A DNA stretch of 64,000 nucleotides from Mesorhizobium tianshanense (lineage in GTDB: Bacteria > Pseudomonadota > Alphaproteobacteria > Rhizobiales > Rhizobiaceae), in the NCBI RefSeq assembly GCF_007830515.1, contig NZ_VLKT01000020.1, forward strand, positions 1 through 64,000, read 5' to 3'. The notes beneath the pieces were generated by a model. It had not been told where the DNA came from. It worked only from the letters and a program-made list of their open reading frames with translations, and did no database searches. The translations under genes were made by a program, and so were the position numbers. Every line of letters begins with the position of its first letter. The first letter of the stretch is position 1. Shown in pieces: positions 15,707 to 24,090 of the stretch.

Positions 15707-16783
15707 GTGCATCTTATTGAGATCCTCAATCTTCGACACACTGTTGCCGCGGGTGTCTCGATCGGCATTACCCGTCGCTGTCCACTACATTGCGCACATT
15801 GCTCCACAAGATCGAGCATGGACAGCGAGCAGGCTCCGGAATGGATATTCGAGCGTTTTGTCAGCACCTTCCGCCCCGATAGCCGACCGGAAATTCTCGC
15901 ACTCTCTGGTGGCGAGGCGCTACTGCGACCCGAGCTTGTGCGCATGCTGGCTGAGCGCGCGCGACGCGTTGGCACGCGGACCAGTGTGCTTTCGGGTCTT
16001 TTCTTCGCCGGTGCCGCTCGGATTCCCCCGTCCATTCTGAAAGCAATCGACGCGGTGGATCATTTTTCAGTCAGCCTCGATGTGTTCCATGAGCGCGAAG
16101 TGCCTAGGACTCGAGTCTTTGACATACTGGAACAGGTGCTCGCCAGGGGGAAGGATGTGAGCCTCCATCTCGTTGGCACCGACGCCGACGATCCCTACCT
16201 GGAGCGTCTGATCGGCGATGTGCGGGCACGCTTTGGTACGGCGGTGCCGATGCTCGTGAACGCACTTTCTTATTTCGGGCGCGCACGCGCATGGTTGCCG
16301 AACGACCGGGCAGCGCGCGGCGGGAAGGCGAGCGCCCAGGACGCCAATCCCTGCGCCATGGCTGCCTGGCCGGTTGTGGGGTTCGACGGTTGTATCGCCG
16401 CCTGCGGTAATGACGACGCACTCGACGAACGCCCCGGCCACCTGATCCTAGGCCATGCTGCGACCGACGATTGGCAGACCATACGCGAGCGCACGCTCCA
16501 ATCGAACGTGCTGCGAGCGATCCGTCTATACGGACCCGAGGTGACAGCGCGCCGGGTGGGGAATACGCCCTCGAGCTGCGACGGATACTGCGGCACCTGC
16601 ATGGCACTTTCCAAGAACCACGCCGCCGGTCCACCGCTTGAGGCCTTGATGCAGCGGCCTACGACCAGGGTTCTCGAAGCGGAAGTTCAAGCCCTGCTGG
16701 CCGACGGAGGCGCGGACGCATTCGTCCGTCGCCATGGCATCGCGCGCTATGCCGTATTGGTACATCTGGGAGAACCGGCATGA
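15707..16783 (+). CDS. Radical SAM protein with SPASM-like C-terminal cysteines (maturase 1)
   Basis: A 358-residue radical SAM enzyme. The start is GTG with AGGGG six bases upstream. The [4Fe-4S]-SAM motif C-x3-C-x2-C is at Cys25, Cys29 and Cys32, and the SAM-contacting G-G-E is at residues 68-70. The C-terminus has six further cysteines (216, 229, 233, 291, 295, 298), the last three spaced C-x3-C-x2-C. This is consistent with auxiliary iron-sulfur clusters as in SPASM/twitch peptide maturases. No separate leader-binding (RRE) domain is evident. Its stop overlaps the next gene by 4 bp. The probable job is radical modification of the peptide encoded upstream. The exact reaction cannot be read from sequence. 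Confidence 0.85.
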   Translation: MHLIEILNLRHTVAAGVSIGITRRCPLHCAHCSTRSSMDSEQAPEWIFERFVSTFRPDSRPEILALSGGEALLRPELVRMLAERARRVGTRTSVLSGLFFAGAARIPPSILKAIDAVDHFSVSLDVFHEREVPRTRVFDILEQVLARGKDVSLHLVGTDADDPYLERLIGDVRARFGTAVPMLVNALSYFGRARAWLPNDRAARGGKASAQDANPCAMAAWPVVGFDGCIAACGNDDALDERPGHLILGHAATDDWQTIRERTLQSNVLRAIRLYGPEVTARRVGNTPSSCDGYCGTCMALSKNHAAGPPLEALMQRPTTRVLEAEVQALLADGGADAFVRRHGIARYAVLVHLGEPA

Positions 16784-17799
16784 CCGTGATGGCACCGAGG
16801 ACTAATGCGCGGCTGACGCATTTCGAGATCGAGCGCATCCGCCATACGCGCCGGCGATCGATCCTCCTCTTCCTGACCGACCGGTGCCCGGTCGGCTGTC
16901 GGCATTGCTCGGTCGACTCGCGCGCGGACAGCCCAACGATCCGGGATTTCGCGCTGTTCGAGGAGATCGTGGGCTGGATCGCGAGAGACGGTGGGTTCGA
17001 CGTTGTTGGCATCTCCGGGGGAGAGCCCTTCGTAGAGCGCCGGGGGTTGACGCTGGCCTGCCGTCGTCTGAGCGCAGCGGGTAAGCGGATCGTGGTGTTC
17101 ACAAGCGGCGTCTGGGCTCGCCAAACCCGCGCGCCGGGCTGGATCCGGGAAGTCCTCGACCGCTGCGCTTGTGTCTACCTTAGCACCGACGCCTTTCACG
17201 GGAGCCAGATCACCGACGCTCAGTTTGTCCGCGCCGTAAGGGCAATAGTGGCAGCGGGCCCCTGGTTGGTGGTCCAGGGGCTCGACGACGCCGAGACGGC
17301 AGCGCGCATAGTCAGACTGCTAACCGAGGCCCTTGGCCCTGACTGGCGCCGCATGGCCGAGGTGAACTTGATTGCGCCGCTCACCAACGGCCGCGGCGCC
17401 TCGATCTTCAGTCGTGAAGCGCGGACCGCCGGCGCGAGCTTCGGACCCTGCACGCTCGTGCGAAACCCGATGGTGCGCTACGACGGCACTGTAAGTGCCT
17501 GCTGCAATGAAAGCGTCATCATGGGATTCGGACCGGCCCGTCTGCGCCGGCGGGTGGACTCTGCTGGCGATCTAGCCGCAGCCGTCGGTGCGTTCCATGG
17601 CGACCCGCTGCTTCGGGTTATCGGCGAGACCGGCTTTGGAGGCCTGACCCAGCATCCTCTCCTGCGCGACCTGGCGGAGGAAAAGTTCGGCACGAATTGC
17701 GAGCTTTGCTGGAAGGTATTGGCCCGCATGCCTGACGCCGGCCGGCCCGATCGGCTCGTGGCGGCGATGGCCGCGCTTCAGACGGAGGATGTTCCGTGA
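16780..17799 (+). CDS. Radical SAM protein with SPASM-like C-terminal cysteines (maturase 2)
   Basis: A second radical SAM enzyme of 339 residues, only distantly similar to its neighbour. The canonical motif is Cys36-x3-Cys40-x2-Cys43, followed by G-G-E at residues 80-82. C-terminal cysteines at 224, 241, 242, 307 and 310 could hold an auxiliary cluster. The ATGA overlaps at both ends (16780-16783 and 17796-17799) mean the two radical SAM genes and the following oxidase-like gene are translationally coupled. Paired, diverged radical SAM genes beside one small peptide usually mean either two sequential modifications or a heteromeric enzyme. No RRE or protease gene is seen nearby. Confidence 0.85.
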   Translation: MTVMAPRTNARLTHFEIERIRHTRRRSILLFLTDRCPVGCRHCSVDSRADSPTIRDFALFEEIVGWIARDGGFDVVGISGGEPFVERRGLTLACRRLSAAGKRIVVFTSGVWARQTRAPGWIREVLDRCACVYLSTDAFHGSQITDAQFVRAVRAIVAAGPWLVVQGLDDAETAARIVRLLTEALGPDWRRMAEVNLIAPLTNGRGASIFSREARTAGASFGPCTLVRNPMVRYDGTVSACCNESVIMGFGPARLRRRVDSAGDLAAAVGAFHGDPLLRVIGETGFGGLTQHPLLRDLAEEKFGTNCELCWKVLARMPDAGRPDRLVAAMAALQTEDVP

Positions 17800-18488
17800 C
17801 GAGTCGGACGGCCAGCGCTCACCTTTCAGCCAAGCTTGATCTCGTTCACGGCGCCTTCGCGGCCTATGCGCGCAAACTCTGGAGCGGCCCGGATGTGCGG
17901 GACGTCTATCCGGTCTACCTCAGAGTGATGCACGCGGTCGTGCGATCGGCCGTACCGCTGATGGAAGCGGCGCTTGCCGAGGCGCGGGCTCGCGACGAGA
18001 CGACGCTTACCGCCGAGCTGCTTGCCTACTACGCTCACCACATGAAGGAAGAAGCCGGCCACGACGGCTGGCTTCTTGAGGACTTGGCGGCGACCGGGCA
18101 CGATCCGGCAGAGGCCCGAGATCAGATCCCGCCGCCAGCAGTCGCGGCAATGGTCGGCGCGCAGTACTATTGGATTCGTCACTTCCATCCGGTTGCGCTT
18201 CTTGGCCATATCGCGGCGATAGAGGCATATCATCCGCCTTCCGGTTTTGCCCTCCGACTGGCCGAGGCTACGGGCTACCCTCCAGCGGCGTTCCGGTCGA
18301 TCTCGCGCCATGAGGTCCTCGACATAAACCACCGGCGTGACCTCTTCGAATTGATCGACCGGATACCTCTCAAGCCGCACCACGAGAAGATCATCGCGGT
18401 CAGTGGACTGCACACCATTGAGACGGGGATGGATGTGCTCGAATTCATCCACGCCACCGCCGCCCGGGAGCGCAAACCGGCACAATGA
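17796..18488 (+). CDS. PqqC/TenA-like iron-containing redox enzyme (heme-oxygenase-like fold)
   Basis: A 230-residue all-helical protein starting with GTG inside the previous stop (GTGA). Candidate metal ligands follow the diiron heme-oxygenase-like oxidase pattern: Glu85 and His89 in E-E-A-G-H, Glu143 in I-A-A-I-E-A-Y-H, and His172, Asp176 and His179 in R-H-E-V-L-D-I-N-H. PqqC itself is a cofactorless oxidase in PQQ synthesis, whereas members with these ligands bind iron and oxygenate or cleave substrates. Its position after two radical SAM genes suggests it oxidises or trims the modified peptide. An alternative is a simple amino-acid-derived substrate. The family call is firm and the substrate is unknown. 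Confidence 0.82.
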   Translation: MTSRTASAHLSAKLDLVHGAFAAYARKLWSGPDVRDVYPVYLRVMHAVVRSAVPLMEAALAEARARDETTLTAELLAYYAHHMKEEAGHDGWLLEDLAATGHDPAEARDQIPPPAVAAMVGAQYYWIRHFHPVALLGHIAAIEAYHPPSGFALRLAEATGYPPAAFRSISRHEVLDINHRRDLFELIDRIPLKPHHEKIIAVSGLHTIETGMDVLEFIHATAARERKPAQ

Positions 18489-18516
18489 GATTGATTTTGA
18501 AAGAGGAGCACCGGTC

Positions 18517-20169
18517 ATGACCACAGCCCTCCCGTCCGGTAACGCATTTCGCCCGATAGCCCGCGAGCTAGAGCCGATCCTGCAGGTGTTGGCGGAACGC
18601 GGAGCCGGCCGCGAAGGCCATGGTCGGGGCACGGTGCTAGGGCACCTTACGGGCACGTATGACGTATTGATAGGTTGGGGGCAGCCGGAGCAGGTATGTT
18701 TTGCGGGTCTTCTCCACAACGCCTATTCGACCGATGCCTTCGCGGGCGCGATGTTTCGTCCCTCCGAACGCAATGTGGTCCGCGGCCTCATCGGGGCAGA
18801 AGCCGAGCGGCTGGTTCACCAGTTCGGCGGCCTGTCGCGTAACGAGCTTTTCCAGACGCTTGGGTCGGGCTCGCCCAGCGGACGCCAGACCCTTAGCCTT
18901 CCCGATCGACGGGGCGGTCCCGCTCTGAAACTGAGTTCGCGCGACGTCGGCGACCTTCTGGTAATCTACCTTGCCAATGTGGCCGATCAGGCCTGCATGA
19001 GCGATGGCGGGCCAACTTACTGGCTCGCCTCTGCATCGCAGCTCGCCGTCTTGGCGGCGCGCCGGGCCGAGGTGGTGCCACCGGTCCTCGATCATTGCCG
19101 AGCGACCGTTTCGACCGAAGCGGAAGAGGTGGGGCTCGAAGCGTACGACACCGCGCTGCGCTTCGTGGCGCAGGACCGGGCAGCGGCCGTCGAGTGGCTT
19201 GAACTCGCCTCGCAGCATTTACCATGGGTTGGCGAGCCGCTGATTTGGCTGGGCGCGCTTTACCTCGTTGCCGGCGAAGCCGCGGCGGCAAGGATTGCTG
19301 CTGCGAAGGGCGCGATGCTGATGCAAAAATGGGGCACACCTTGGGATAAGCGTCTGAAACTCTCGGAATGGGTGGGTCTCGCCGAGTGTCTTGCGTCGCG
19401 ACGCAATGAAGGGCCGACGCTCGCCGCGGCGCTCGATGCAGTGACGGCGTCCCCGCGCGATCTCGTTTTGGCGCTGGCCAGCCTGGCCACGCCTGACGCT
19501 GCTGCGCGGTACAATATCGGAGTGGACAAGCCCGCGCTTCCCCCGCGCTTCCGAACCTACCTCGCGCGTCAGGCTTCCGACTCAGAGACGCGGGTCGGCG
19601 TTAGCATGTACCCCGGCCTCACTGCGCGCCCCTGGCACTCGGCAGAGCGATTTCCCATCGCTCGCGCACTCGAAAACTCGGCTCGCGCCATCGCTCAGGA
19701 GTTCGCGGCACTTCGCCCCGAACTCTTTTGCGACGAGGCCGAGGACATTGCTCGCACCGGCCGCTGGAGTGTGCTTTTCCTGGAGAAGAATGGGGTACGA
19801 CGGGACGAGGTATGCAACCTCTGCCCCACTACCGCGGCAGTGCTTGAAACCCATCGCCAGGAAATCGGCGGTGCCGGCGTGGCCTACTTCTCCTGCCTGG
19901 ATCCGGGCACTAGCATCGCCCCCCATCGAGGGGCCACCAATACCCGCTTGCGCTTGCACCTCGGGCTTGAGATACCTACCGAGTGCGGCGTGTCAGTTGG
20001 GGGAGTCGACGGGCACTGGCAGGAGGGGCGCTGCGTCGTATTCGACGACAGTTTCATCCATAGCGTCTGGAACGACAGCGCACGTCGCCGCGTGGTGCTG
20101 ATAGTCGACCTCTGGCACCCGGATCTCACATCGCACGAGATGGCCTTGCTTCAATGGATCGGCGGCTGA
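18517..20169 (+). CDS. Two-domain protein: DUF6817-like N-terminus plus aspartyl/asparaginyl beta-hydroxylase
   Basis: A 550-residue protein. The ATG at 18517 is chosen because GAGGAG lies eight bases upstream. The same frame is open back to 18403, but that part overlaps the previous gene. Residues 1-160 resemble DUF6817 (HD-like: H-G-R-G-T-V-L-x-H-L-x-G-T...W-G-x-P-E...A-G-L-L-H-x-x-Y). The C-terminal 150 residues are an Asp/Asn beta-hydroxylase jelly roll: iron ligands His470 (in A-P-H-R-G) and His515 (in F-I-H-S-V-W-N), and 2-oxoglutarate-binding Arg in the R-R-R-V-V-L run (523-525). It should hydroxylate a peptide or amino acid using Fe(II) and 2-oxoglutarate. It is the last gene of the cluster, 28 bp after the oxidase gene. 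Confidence 0.82.
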   Translation: MTTALPSGNAFRPIARELEPILQVLAERGAGREGHGRGTVLGHLTGTYDVLIGWGQPEQVCFAGLLHNAYSTDAFAGAMFRPSERNVVRGLIGAEAERLVHQFGGLSRNELFQTLGSGSPSGRQTLSLPDRRGGPALKLSSRDVGDLLVIYLANVADQACMSDGGPTYWLASASQLAVLAARRAEVVPPVLDHCRATVSTEAEEVGLEAYDTALRFVAQDRAAAVEWLELASQHLPWVGEPLIWLGALYLVAGEAAAARIAAAKGAMLMQKWGTPWDKRLKLSEWVGLAECLASRRNEGPTLAAALDAVTASPRDLVLALASLATPDAAARYNIGVDKPALPPRFRTYLARQASDSETRVGVSMYPGLTARPWHSAERFPIARALENSARAIAQEFAALRPELFCDEAEDIARTGRWSVLFLEKNGVRRDEVCNLCPTTAAVLETHRQEIGGAGVAYFSCLDPGTSIAPHRGATNTRLRLHLGLEIPTECGVSVGGVDGHWQEGRCVVFDDSFIHSVWNDSARRRVVLIVDLWHPDLTSHEMALLQWIGG

Positions 20170-20555
20170 TTCCAAGCTTTTTTGCACATTCATTCTACGC
20201 TGAGCACACTGTGCGAGCGGCTCCGTTTGGGGCTGCCTTCGACGTTAAGGACATCGTCCGCTTCGGGTCAGAACTTCCGGTTCAGGCTGTGCGGCGGAAA
20301 GGCCGAGGGGGTCGAACCTTGCCGATCAGGCAACGGCGAAACGCCTACCGTGAATCTGTGTCCCAAAAATGCACCGGGGCCAAGAATGATCGACGGCCGC
20401 CCAGTCCTCCGGGAGATCGCGGCTTAGACGGGCGACTCGCCGCCTAGATGAGATCCGGCGGCTTGTTGCCCCAGTCCGCCAGTCCAAGCGCCGCTACGAT
20501 CGGCCAATTCGCGCAAGCACAAGGCCAGATTTCGGCGGTCATCGGCCCCGCCTCT
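20170..20555. other. No recognisable gene between RiPP-like cluster and fic
   Basis: About 385 bp. Overlapping frames on the plus strand (20154-20447 and 20448-20672) have no ribosome binding site, no domain and a composition like random GC-rich DNA. No clear terminator hairpin with a T-run follows the hydroxylase gene. Confidence 0.4.
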
Positions 20556-21731
20556 TCAGCCGCTGCTGTTCAAATCCGTTCCCGCCCGCAGACGCTCCAT
20601 ATAGGCGCGATAGGCAAAGCTGCGGTCGCGTTTCTTTCCCGTCGTTTCCACGAGGACGCCGACTTCGGCTAGCGCTTCGATCGCGCGGGTTGCAGTAGGC
20701 TTGCTCGTATCGATCAGCTTCATGGCGGAGGCCACCGTCACGATTGGATGGCGGGGAAGCTGCTCGAACAGTCTCAGCGCCGAGACGGAGGCGGACTCGG
20801 CGCCAAGGAGCCGGGCCCGGTCCGCGCTGACGAGGTTGAACAAATCGCGCGCCGAGGCGACCGCTTCATCGGCGATCGTGGCGACCCCGTCGAGAAAGAA
20901 GTCGGTCCAGCCCTCCCAGTCTCCTTCCAGCCGTACAAGGTTGAGCCGCCGATAGTATTCTTCCCGGTGGCGTTTGAAAAAAAGGCTGAGATAAAGGAGT
21001 GGGGCTTTCAGCAGCCCCCAGTGCTCCAGCAGGAGCGTGACCAGCAGCCGCCCGATCCGACCGTTGCCGTCGAGATAGGGATGAATGGTTTCGAACTGCA
21101 CATGCAGAAGGCCCATACGCACGAGCGCCGGCAGCGGGTCGTCGGCATGGATGTATCTCTCCAATCCGCTGAGGAGCTGGGGGAGCTTGTCAGGCGCCGG
21201 CGGCACGTGGGCCGCATTCGCCGGCCGGCTTCCGCCGATCCAGTTCTGGCTGCGGCGCACGTCCCCAGGTTGCTTGTTCGAGCCCCGCACACCGCGCATC
21301 AACCGCTTGTGCGCCTCATTCAAGAGCCGCATCGAAAGCGGAAGGCCGCGCTTCGCTGCGAGCTGACCGCGCGCATAGGCGAGCGCATCGAGGTAGTTTG
21401 TCACCTCTTCGATGTCGGCATTGGGTGCAGGCTGCTCTTCGGCCTCGGAGGTGAGAAGGTCGACGAGCGATGCCTGGGTGCCCTCGATCTGCGATGAGAT
21501 CACCGCCTCCTTGCGCACGAAGGCGTAGATGAACCAATCGAACGATGGCACCATCTCGCCTGCCAGATCGAGACGAACGAGCGCCTGCTCGGCTTCACGG
21601 AGGCGACGCTCGAGCTTTCCATCGATGGCAAGCACCGGACGAGTAGGCGGCAGATCGAAGGGAATGAAGGCATCAACCTTCTCGCCACCGGCGGTCACGC
21701 TTTCGTATCGGCCTGTGGTACGCTTCGGCAT
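20556..21731 (-). CDS. Fic family protein (AMP-transferase type)
   Basis: A 391-residue Fic-domain protein. The catalytic motif H-P-Y-L-D-G-N-G-R-I-G-R is complete at residues 217-228, with the catalytic His217. An N-terminal inhibitory helix motif S-S-Q-I-E-G (79-84) places it in the self-inhibited class II group, where the Glu blocks ATP binding until relief. A Fic_N domain precedes it (about residues 30-110) and a winged-helix-like region follows (about 310-385). Such proteins AMPylate target proteins and are common on mobile elements, often in toxin-antitoxin-like roles. Here the antitoxin element is built in. The target is unknown. It lies directly beside the tRNA-Pro attachment remnant. 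Confidence 0.88.
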   Translation of the reverse strand: MPKRTTGRYESVTAGGEKVDAFIPFDLPPTRPVLAIDGKLERRLREAEQALVRLDLAGEMVPSFDWFIYAFVRKEAVISSQIEGTQASLVDLLTSEAEEQPAPNADIEEVTNYLDALAYARGQLAAKRGLPLSMRLLNEAHKRLMRGVRGSNKQPGDVRRSQNWIGGSRPANAAHVPPAPDKLPQLLSGLERYIHADDPLPALVRMGLLHVQFETIHPYLDGNGRIGRLLVTLLLEHWGLLKAPLLYLSLFFKRHREEYYRRLNLVRLEGDWEGWTDFFLDGVATIADEAVASARDLFNLVSADRARLLGAESASVSALRLFEQLPRHPIVTVASAMKLIDTSKPTATRAIEALAEVGVLVETTGKKRDRSFAYRAYMERLRAGTDLNSSG

Positions 21732-21920
21732 CTGTTTTGCGGCTCATCCCGGGAACGATCTCGTTGGGCATTGGGGAGCGGAAGGCACGACAGCGTGCTC
21801 TGCCGACTCCACTGGGAACGGAGTCTTTACTAGCGGCGGTCATTAGTCAAGGAATCGTTCCTAACACCCTCCCGTGGACACGCTTCCATTCCTTCGACTG
21901 TTGTGTGTGCTGCCCTTCCC

Positions 21921-21969
21921 GGCCGGAGTGGCAGGATTTGAACCTTCGACCCCATCGTCCCGAACGATG
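21921..21969 (-). tRNA. tRNA-Pro 3' half (attachment-site remnant)
   Basis: On the minus strand CATCG-TTCGGGA-CGATG (21969 to 21953) forms an anticodon arm with anticodon CGG (Pro). It is followed by a variable loop, a T-arm with TTCAAAT in the loop, and the 3' acceptor strand CACTCCG. The 5' half that would pair with the acceptor (CGGAGTG) and a D-arm are absent, and no encoded CCA follows. It is therefore not a working tRNA. It is best read as the att core left by integration into a tRNA-Pro gene, lying 75 bp beyond the integrase stop. Confidence 0.55.
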
Positions 21970-22043
21970 TGGATTGCGAGCAGAGCCCCAGATTCCCGGG
22001 CTCTTTCGTCACGTTTGCTTGAAATTGTTGTCTTTCGTTTTTT

Positions 22044-23294
22044 TCATTCTGTGGGGAAACTGTGGGGATGCGGCGATCGAGCTTTGTTTTCGCCCATCCC
22101 CAGGACGGTTTTCGGAGCCTTGCCGGCGACGTGTCTCTTCGCGATCTTCTCGGCCGCGTCTGCCTGGAAATCGGGATGGTGGTGACCATAAGTGTCGATC
22201 AAGACTTCCACGGTCATGCCGAGAAAGCCGGCCGCCTCCCACACGTCGGTACCAGCCTGCATCAGCCAGGTCGCGGCGGTGTGGCGGAAGGTATGCGGCG
22301 TGATGTCGGGGCCGAGGCCGGCGGCTTTGCGTACCTTCCTGAAGCCCCTTTTGATCGATTGGACCGGCTTTCCGTTCCACTCGACAACGAAATCCTGCGA
22401 TATCTTGCGGCCGATGTTGGCGCTCTTGCCCCGCCCCTTGGTCTTGATGTCGAGATCGGTGCGGGCCCAGCGCCGCAAATGCGCCAGCAGCCGGGGCGTC
22501 AGGCGCGCGGGAGGCTGGCGCTTTTTGGTCTTCTTGGCGCCACCAGCGCGGCGATAAAAGATGCCACGGTCGAGATCCATATAACCATGCCCTTCGGTTG
22601 GACGGATGGCAGCACCGCAGACAGCGGCCGAACGCGTTCCCGTGTAGAGCGCTACGAGCATGAAGCGAGCAATGTGGCGTCCGGTGCGGCGGCCACTCTC
22701 CTGGCCTTTCCATGTCTGCTTCATGCGCCACGCGGCCCAGATGAGGGCTGCCGCTTCACTGCGCGTCAGCCATCGCTCGCGCGGTTCAGGCTTGCGCGGC
22801 AGGCGAATCGTCGGGGCGGCTGTCGTATAACCCTCCTCCCGGTAATAGTTGATGGCGGCTCGAAGATCCTCGAGTTGGCGGCGCGCGGCGGCTTCGGTTG
22901 GCCTGGACGCGGCGTAGTCACGGCAGAGCTTGCCATTGATGACGGCGAGCGTCTTTTCGCCGAAGAAATCGAGGATCTTGTCCAGCCGAGCCGCCGTCTC
23001 TTCTGGCGCGGCATGGTTTGGCGCAACGTCGGTCAGGTAGACATTGATGACATCGGCGATCAGGACATCGTCAGAACCGCGTCCGCACTCGCGCGCTGGC
23101 TGAAACTTGTCGGCGATGTAGGCCGCGAGCGCTTTTTCGTTTTCAATTCCTGGACGGCTTTTTTCGCCGCCGCCAGCGCTGATGAAGGTCGGCCCATCGC
23201 GGATGAACCATCCGGCGCTGTTTCGGAGCGTTCCGTCCTTTTTCCGGCTTTCGTCGCGCCAGACGAGGCGTGGCCCTTTCGACGTCCGCGGCAT
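22044..23294 (-). CDS. int: Tyrosine-type site-specific integrase (ICE/prophage type)
   Basis: A 416-residue tyrosine recombinase. Residues 75-165 form the SAM-like core-binding domain. The catalytic domain contains Arg221 (A-L-Y-T-G-T-R), His334 and Arg337 (T-P-H-T-F-R-H) and the nucleophile Tyr369 (I-D-T-Y-G-H). All active-site residues are present, so the enzyme may be active. It reads toward the tRNA-Pro 3' fragment, 75 bp away, the usual layout for an integrase that targets the 3' end of a tRNA. The start region overlaps the excisionase-like gene upstream in another frame by 235 bp. Confidence 0.9.
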   Translation of the reverse strand: MPRTSKGPRLVWRDESRKKDGTLRNSAGWFIRDGPTFISAGGGEKSRPGIENEKALAAYIADKFQPARECGRGSDDVLIADVINVYLTDVAPNHAAPEETAARLDKILDFFGEKTLAVINGKLCRDYAASRPTEAAARRQLEDLRAAINYYREEGYTTAAPTIRLPRKPEPRERWLTRSEAAALIWAAWRMKQTWKGQESGRRTGRHIARFMLVALYTGTRSAAVCGAAIRPTEGHGYMDLDRGIFYRRAGGAKKTKKRQPPARLTPRLLAHLRRWARTDLDIKTKGRGKSANIGRKISQDFVVEWNGKPVQSIKRGFRKVRKAAGLGPDITPHTFRHTAATWLMQAGTDVWEAAGFLGMTVEVLIDTYGHHHPDFQADAAEKIAKRHVAGKAPKTVLGMGENKARSPHPHSFPTE

Positions 23295-23503
23295 AGTTCC
23301 CTCATTTTCGCAATCGCCGCCAAGGTGACGTACTCCTTTCCGGCGATTAACTCCGTTTCAAGTCGACCGGCATCGCGTTCCCTGCGCAAACCGGCTGCAC
23401 CCATCGAGCCGTCGCGAAAGACAATTTGCGCAGCAACTTCGAGGCGCAAAGGCGTGGCATTGTCGAATTGCTCTGGGATTCTCAACGCGGTGCGCTCGGG
23501 CAA
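23060..23503 (-). CDS. Excisionase-like small protein overlapping the integrase start
   Basis: A 147-residue protein resembling the proteins encoded just before integrases in rhizobial elements. It contains P-L-R-L-E-V-A-A-Q-I-x-F-x-D-G-S-M-x-x-x-G-L-R-R-E (a winged-helix/AlpA-like DNA-binding segment), then A-G-K-E-Y-V-T-L-A-A-I-x-K-M-R, and later G-S-S-x-M-x-R-x-S-S-A-L-A-A-A-K-K. The last 78 codons overlap the integrase gene in a different frame. The match to the family continues through the overlap, so the overlap is probably real. It likely steers integrase toward excision. No experimental role can be claimed from sequence. Confidence 0.7.
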   Translation of the reverse strand: MPERTALRIPEQFDNATPLRLEVAAQIVFRDGSMGAAGLRRERDAGRLETELIAGKEYVTLAAIAKMRELCRGRRKGHASSGATKAGKRTERSETAPDGSSAMGRPSSALAAAKKAVQELKTKKRSRPTSPTSFSQRASADAVLTMS

Positions 23504-24087
23504 CCGCTGATAGTACGATCGCTTCGCTCCTGAACAGTCGGGGCGACGTTCCGTTCAGCGCGCATGACAAGGTGCATCGCAGAAGGTTCAGGGTAAGGAC
23601 AAAAAGTGTCTGCGTCGGTAGCATCGCTCCCGCCGAAACAATAAAGCGCGGCCATGAGCCAACGGCAAGATCCTGATCGTGGCCTGAGCGCTTGTCTGTC
23701 GTGATCACGATGCGCGCGGGCTGGGTGTTCCACATGAGGCCCACCGTGACTTTGTGGCAATTCCACTTCTGTCTCACCGTTCTGGACGCCTGCTGCGTGA
23801 GATACGCCCAAGCAAGGCGCTACGAAAAGTGCCACCGGGAGATCCTGCAGCAAAGATGTCGCTTTGGCCTGCTAATCGGAAACTTCACAGTTCACATCGC
23901 AAACATCGGTTCTGGGTTCGATGCGCTTAGGTCCCGGCCGGCTTGAACCGTAAGCGATCCTCCCTGGCCAAGTCGCATCGCTGTCTAAGCCAGGCTTCTG
24001 ACGCCAGGTCCCGGATTATGGGCGCGCCGTGCGCGAGCTCAAGCCTGATTAATCCCTCAGCGGAGGCGCCGCCCCGCAAGGACGCAG
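23504..24087. other. No recognisable gene upstream of the DUF932 leader
   Basis: About 580 bp. Several frames of 80-140 codons exist on both strands but they overlap each other, lack ribosome binding sites and match no family I know. This may be the regulatory region for divergent transcription of xis-int (left) and the DUF932 operon (right). Confidence 0.4.
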
Positions 24088-24090
24088 ATA

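Noticed and set aside
20154..20447. 97-codon frame after the hydroxylase gene as a further cluster member
   Set aside because: No ribosome binding site, starts inside the hydroxylase gene, and the Arg/Gly-rich content looks non-coding.
21921..22013. Complete, functional tRNA-Pro gene
   Set aside because: The 5' acceptor strand and D-arm that would pair with the visible 3' half are absent, and no CCA is encoded.
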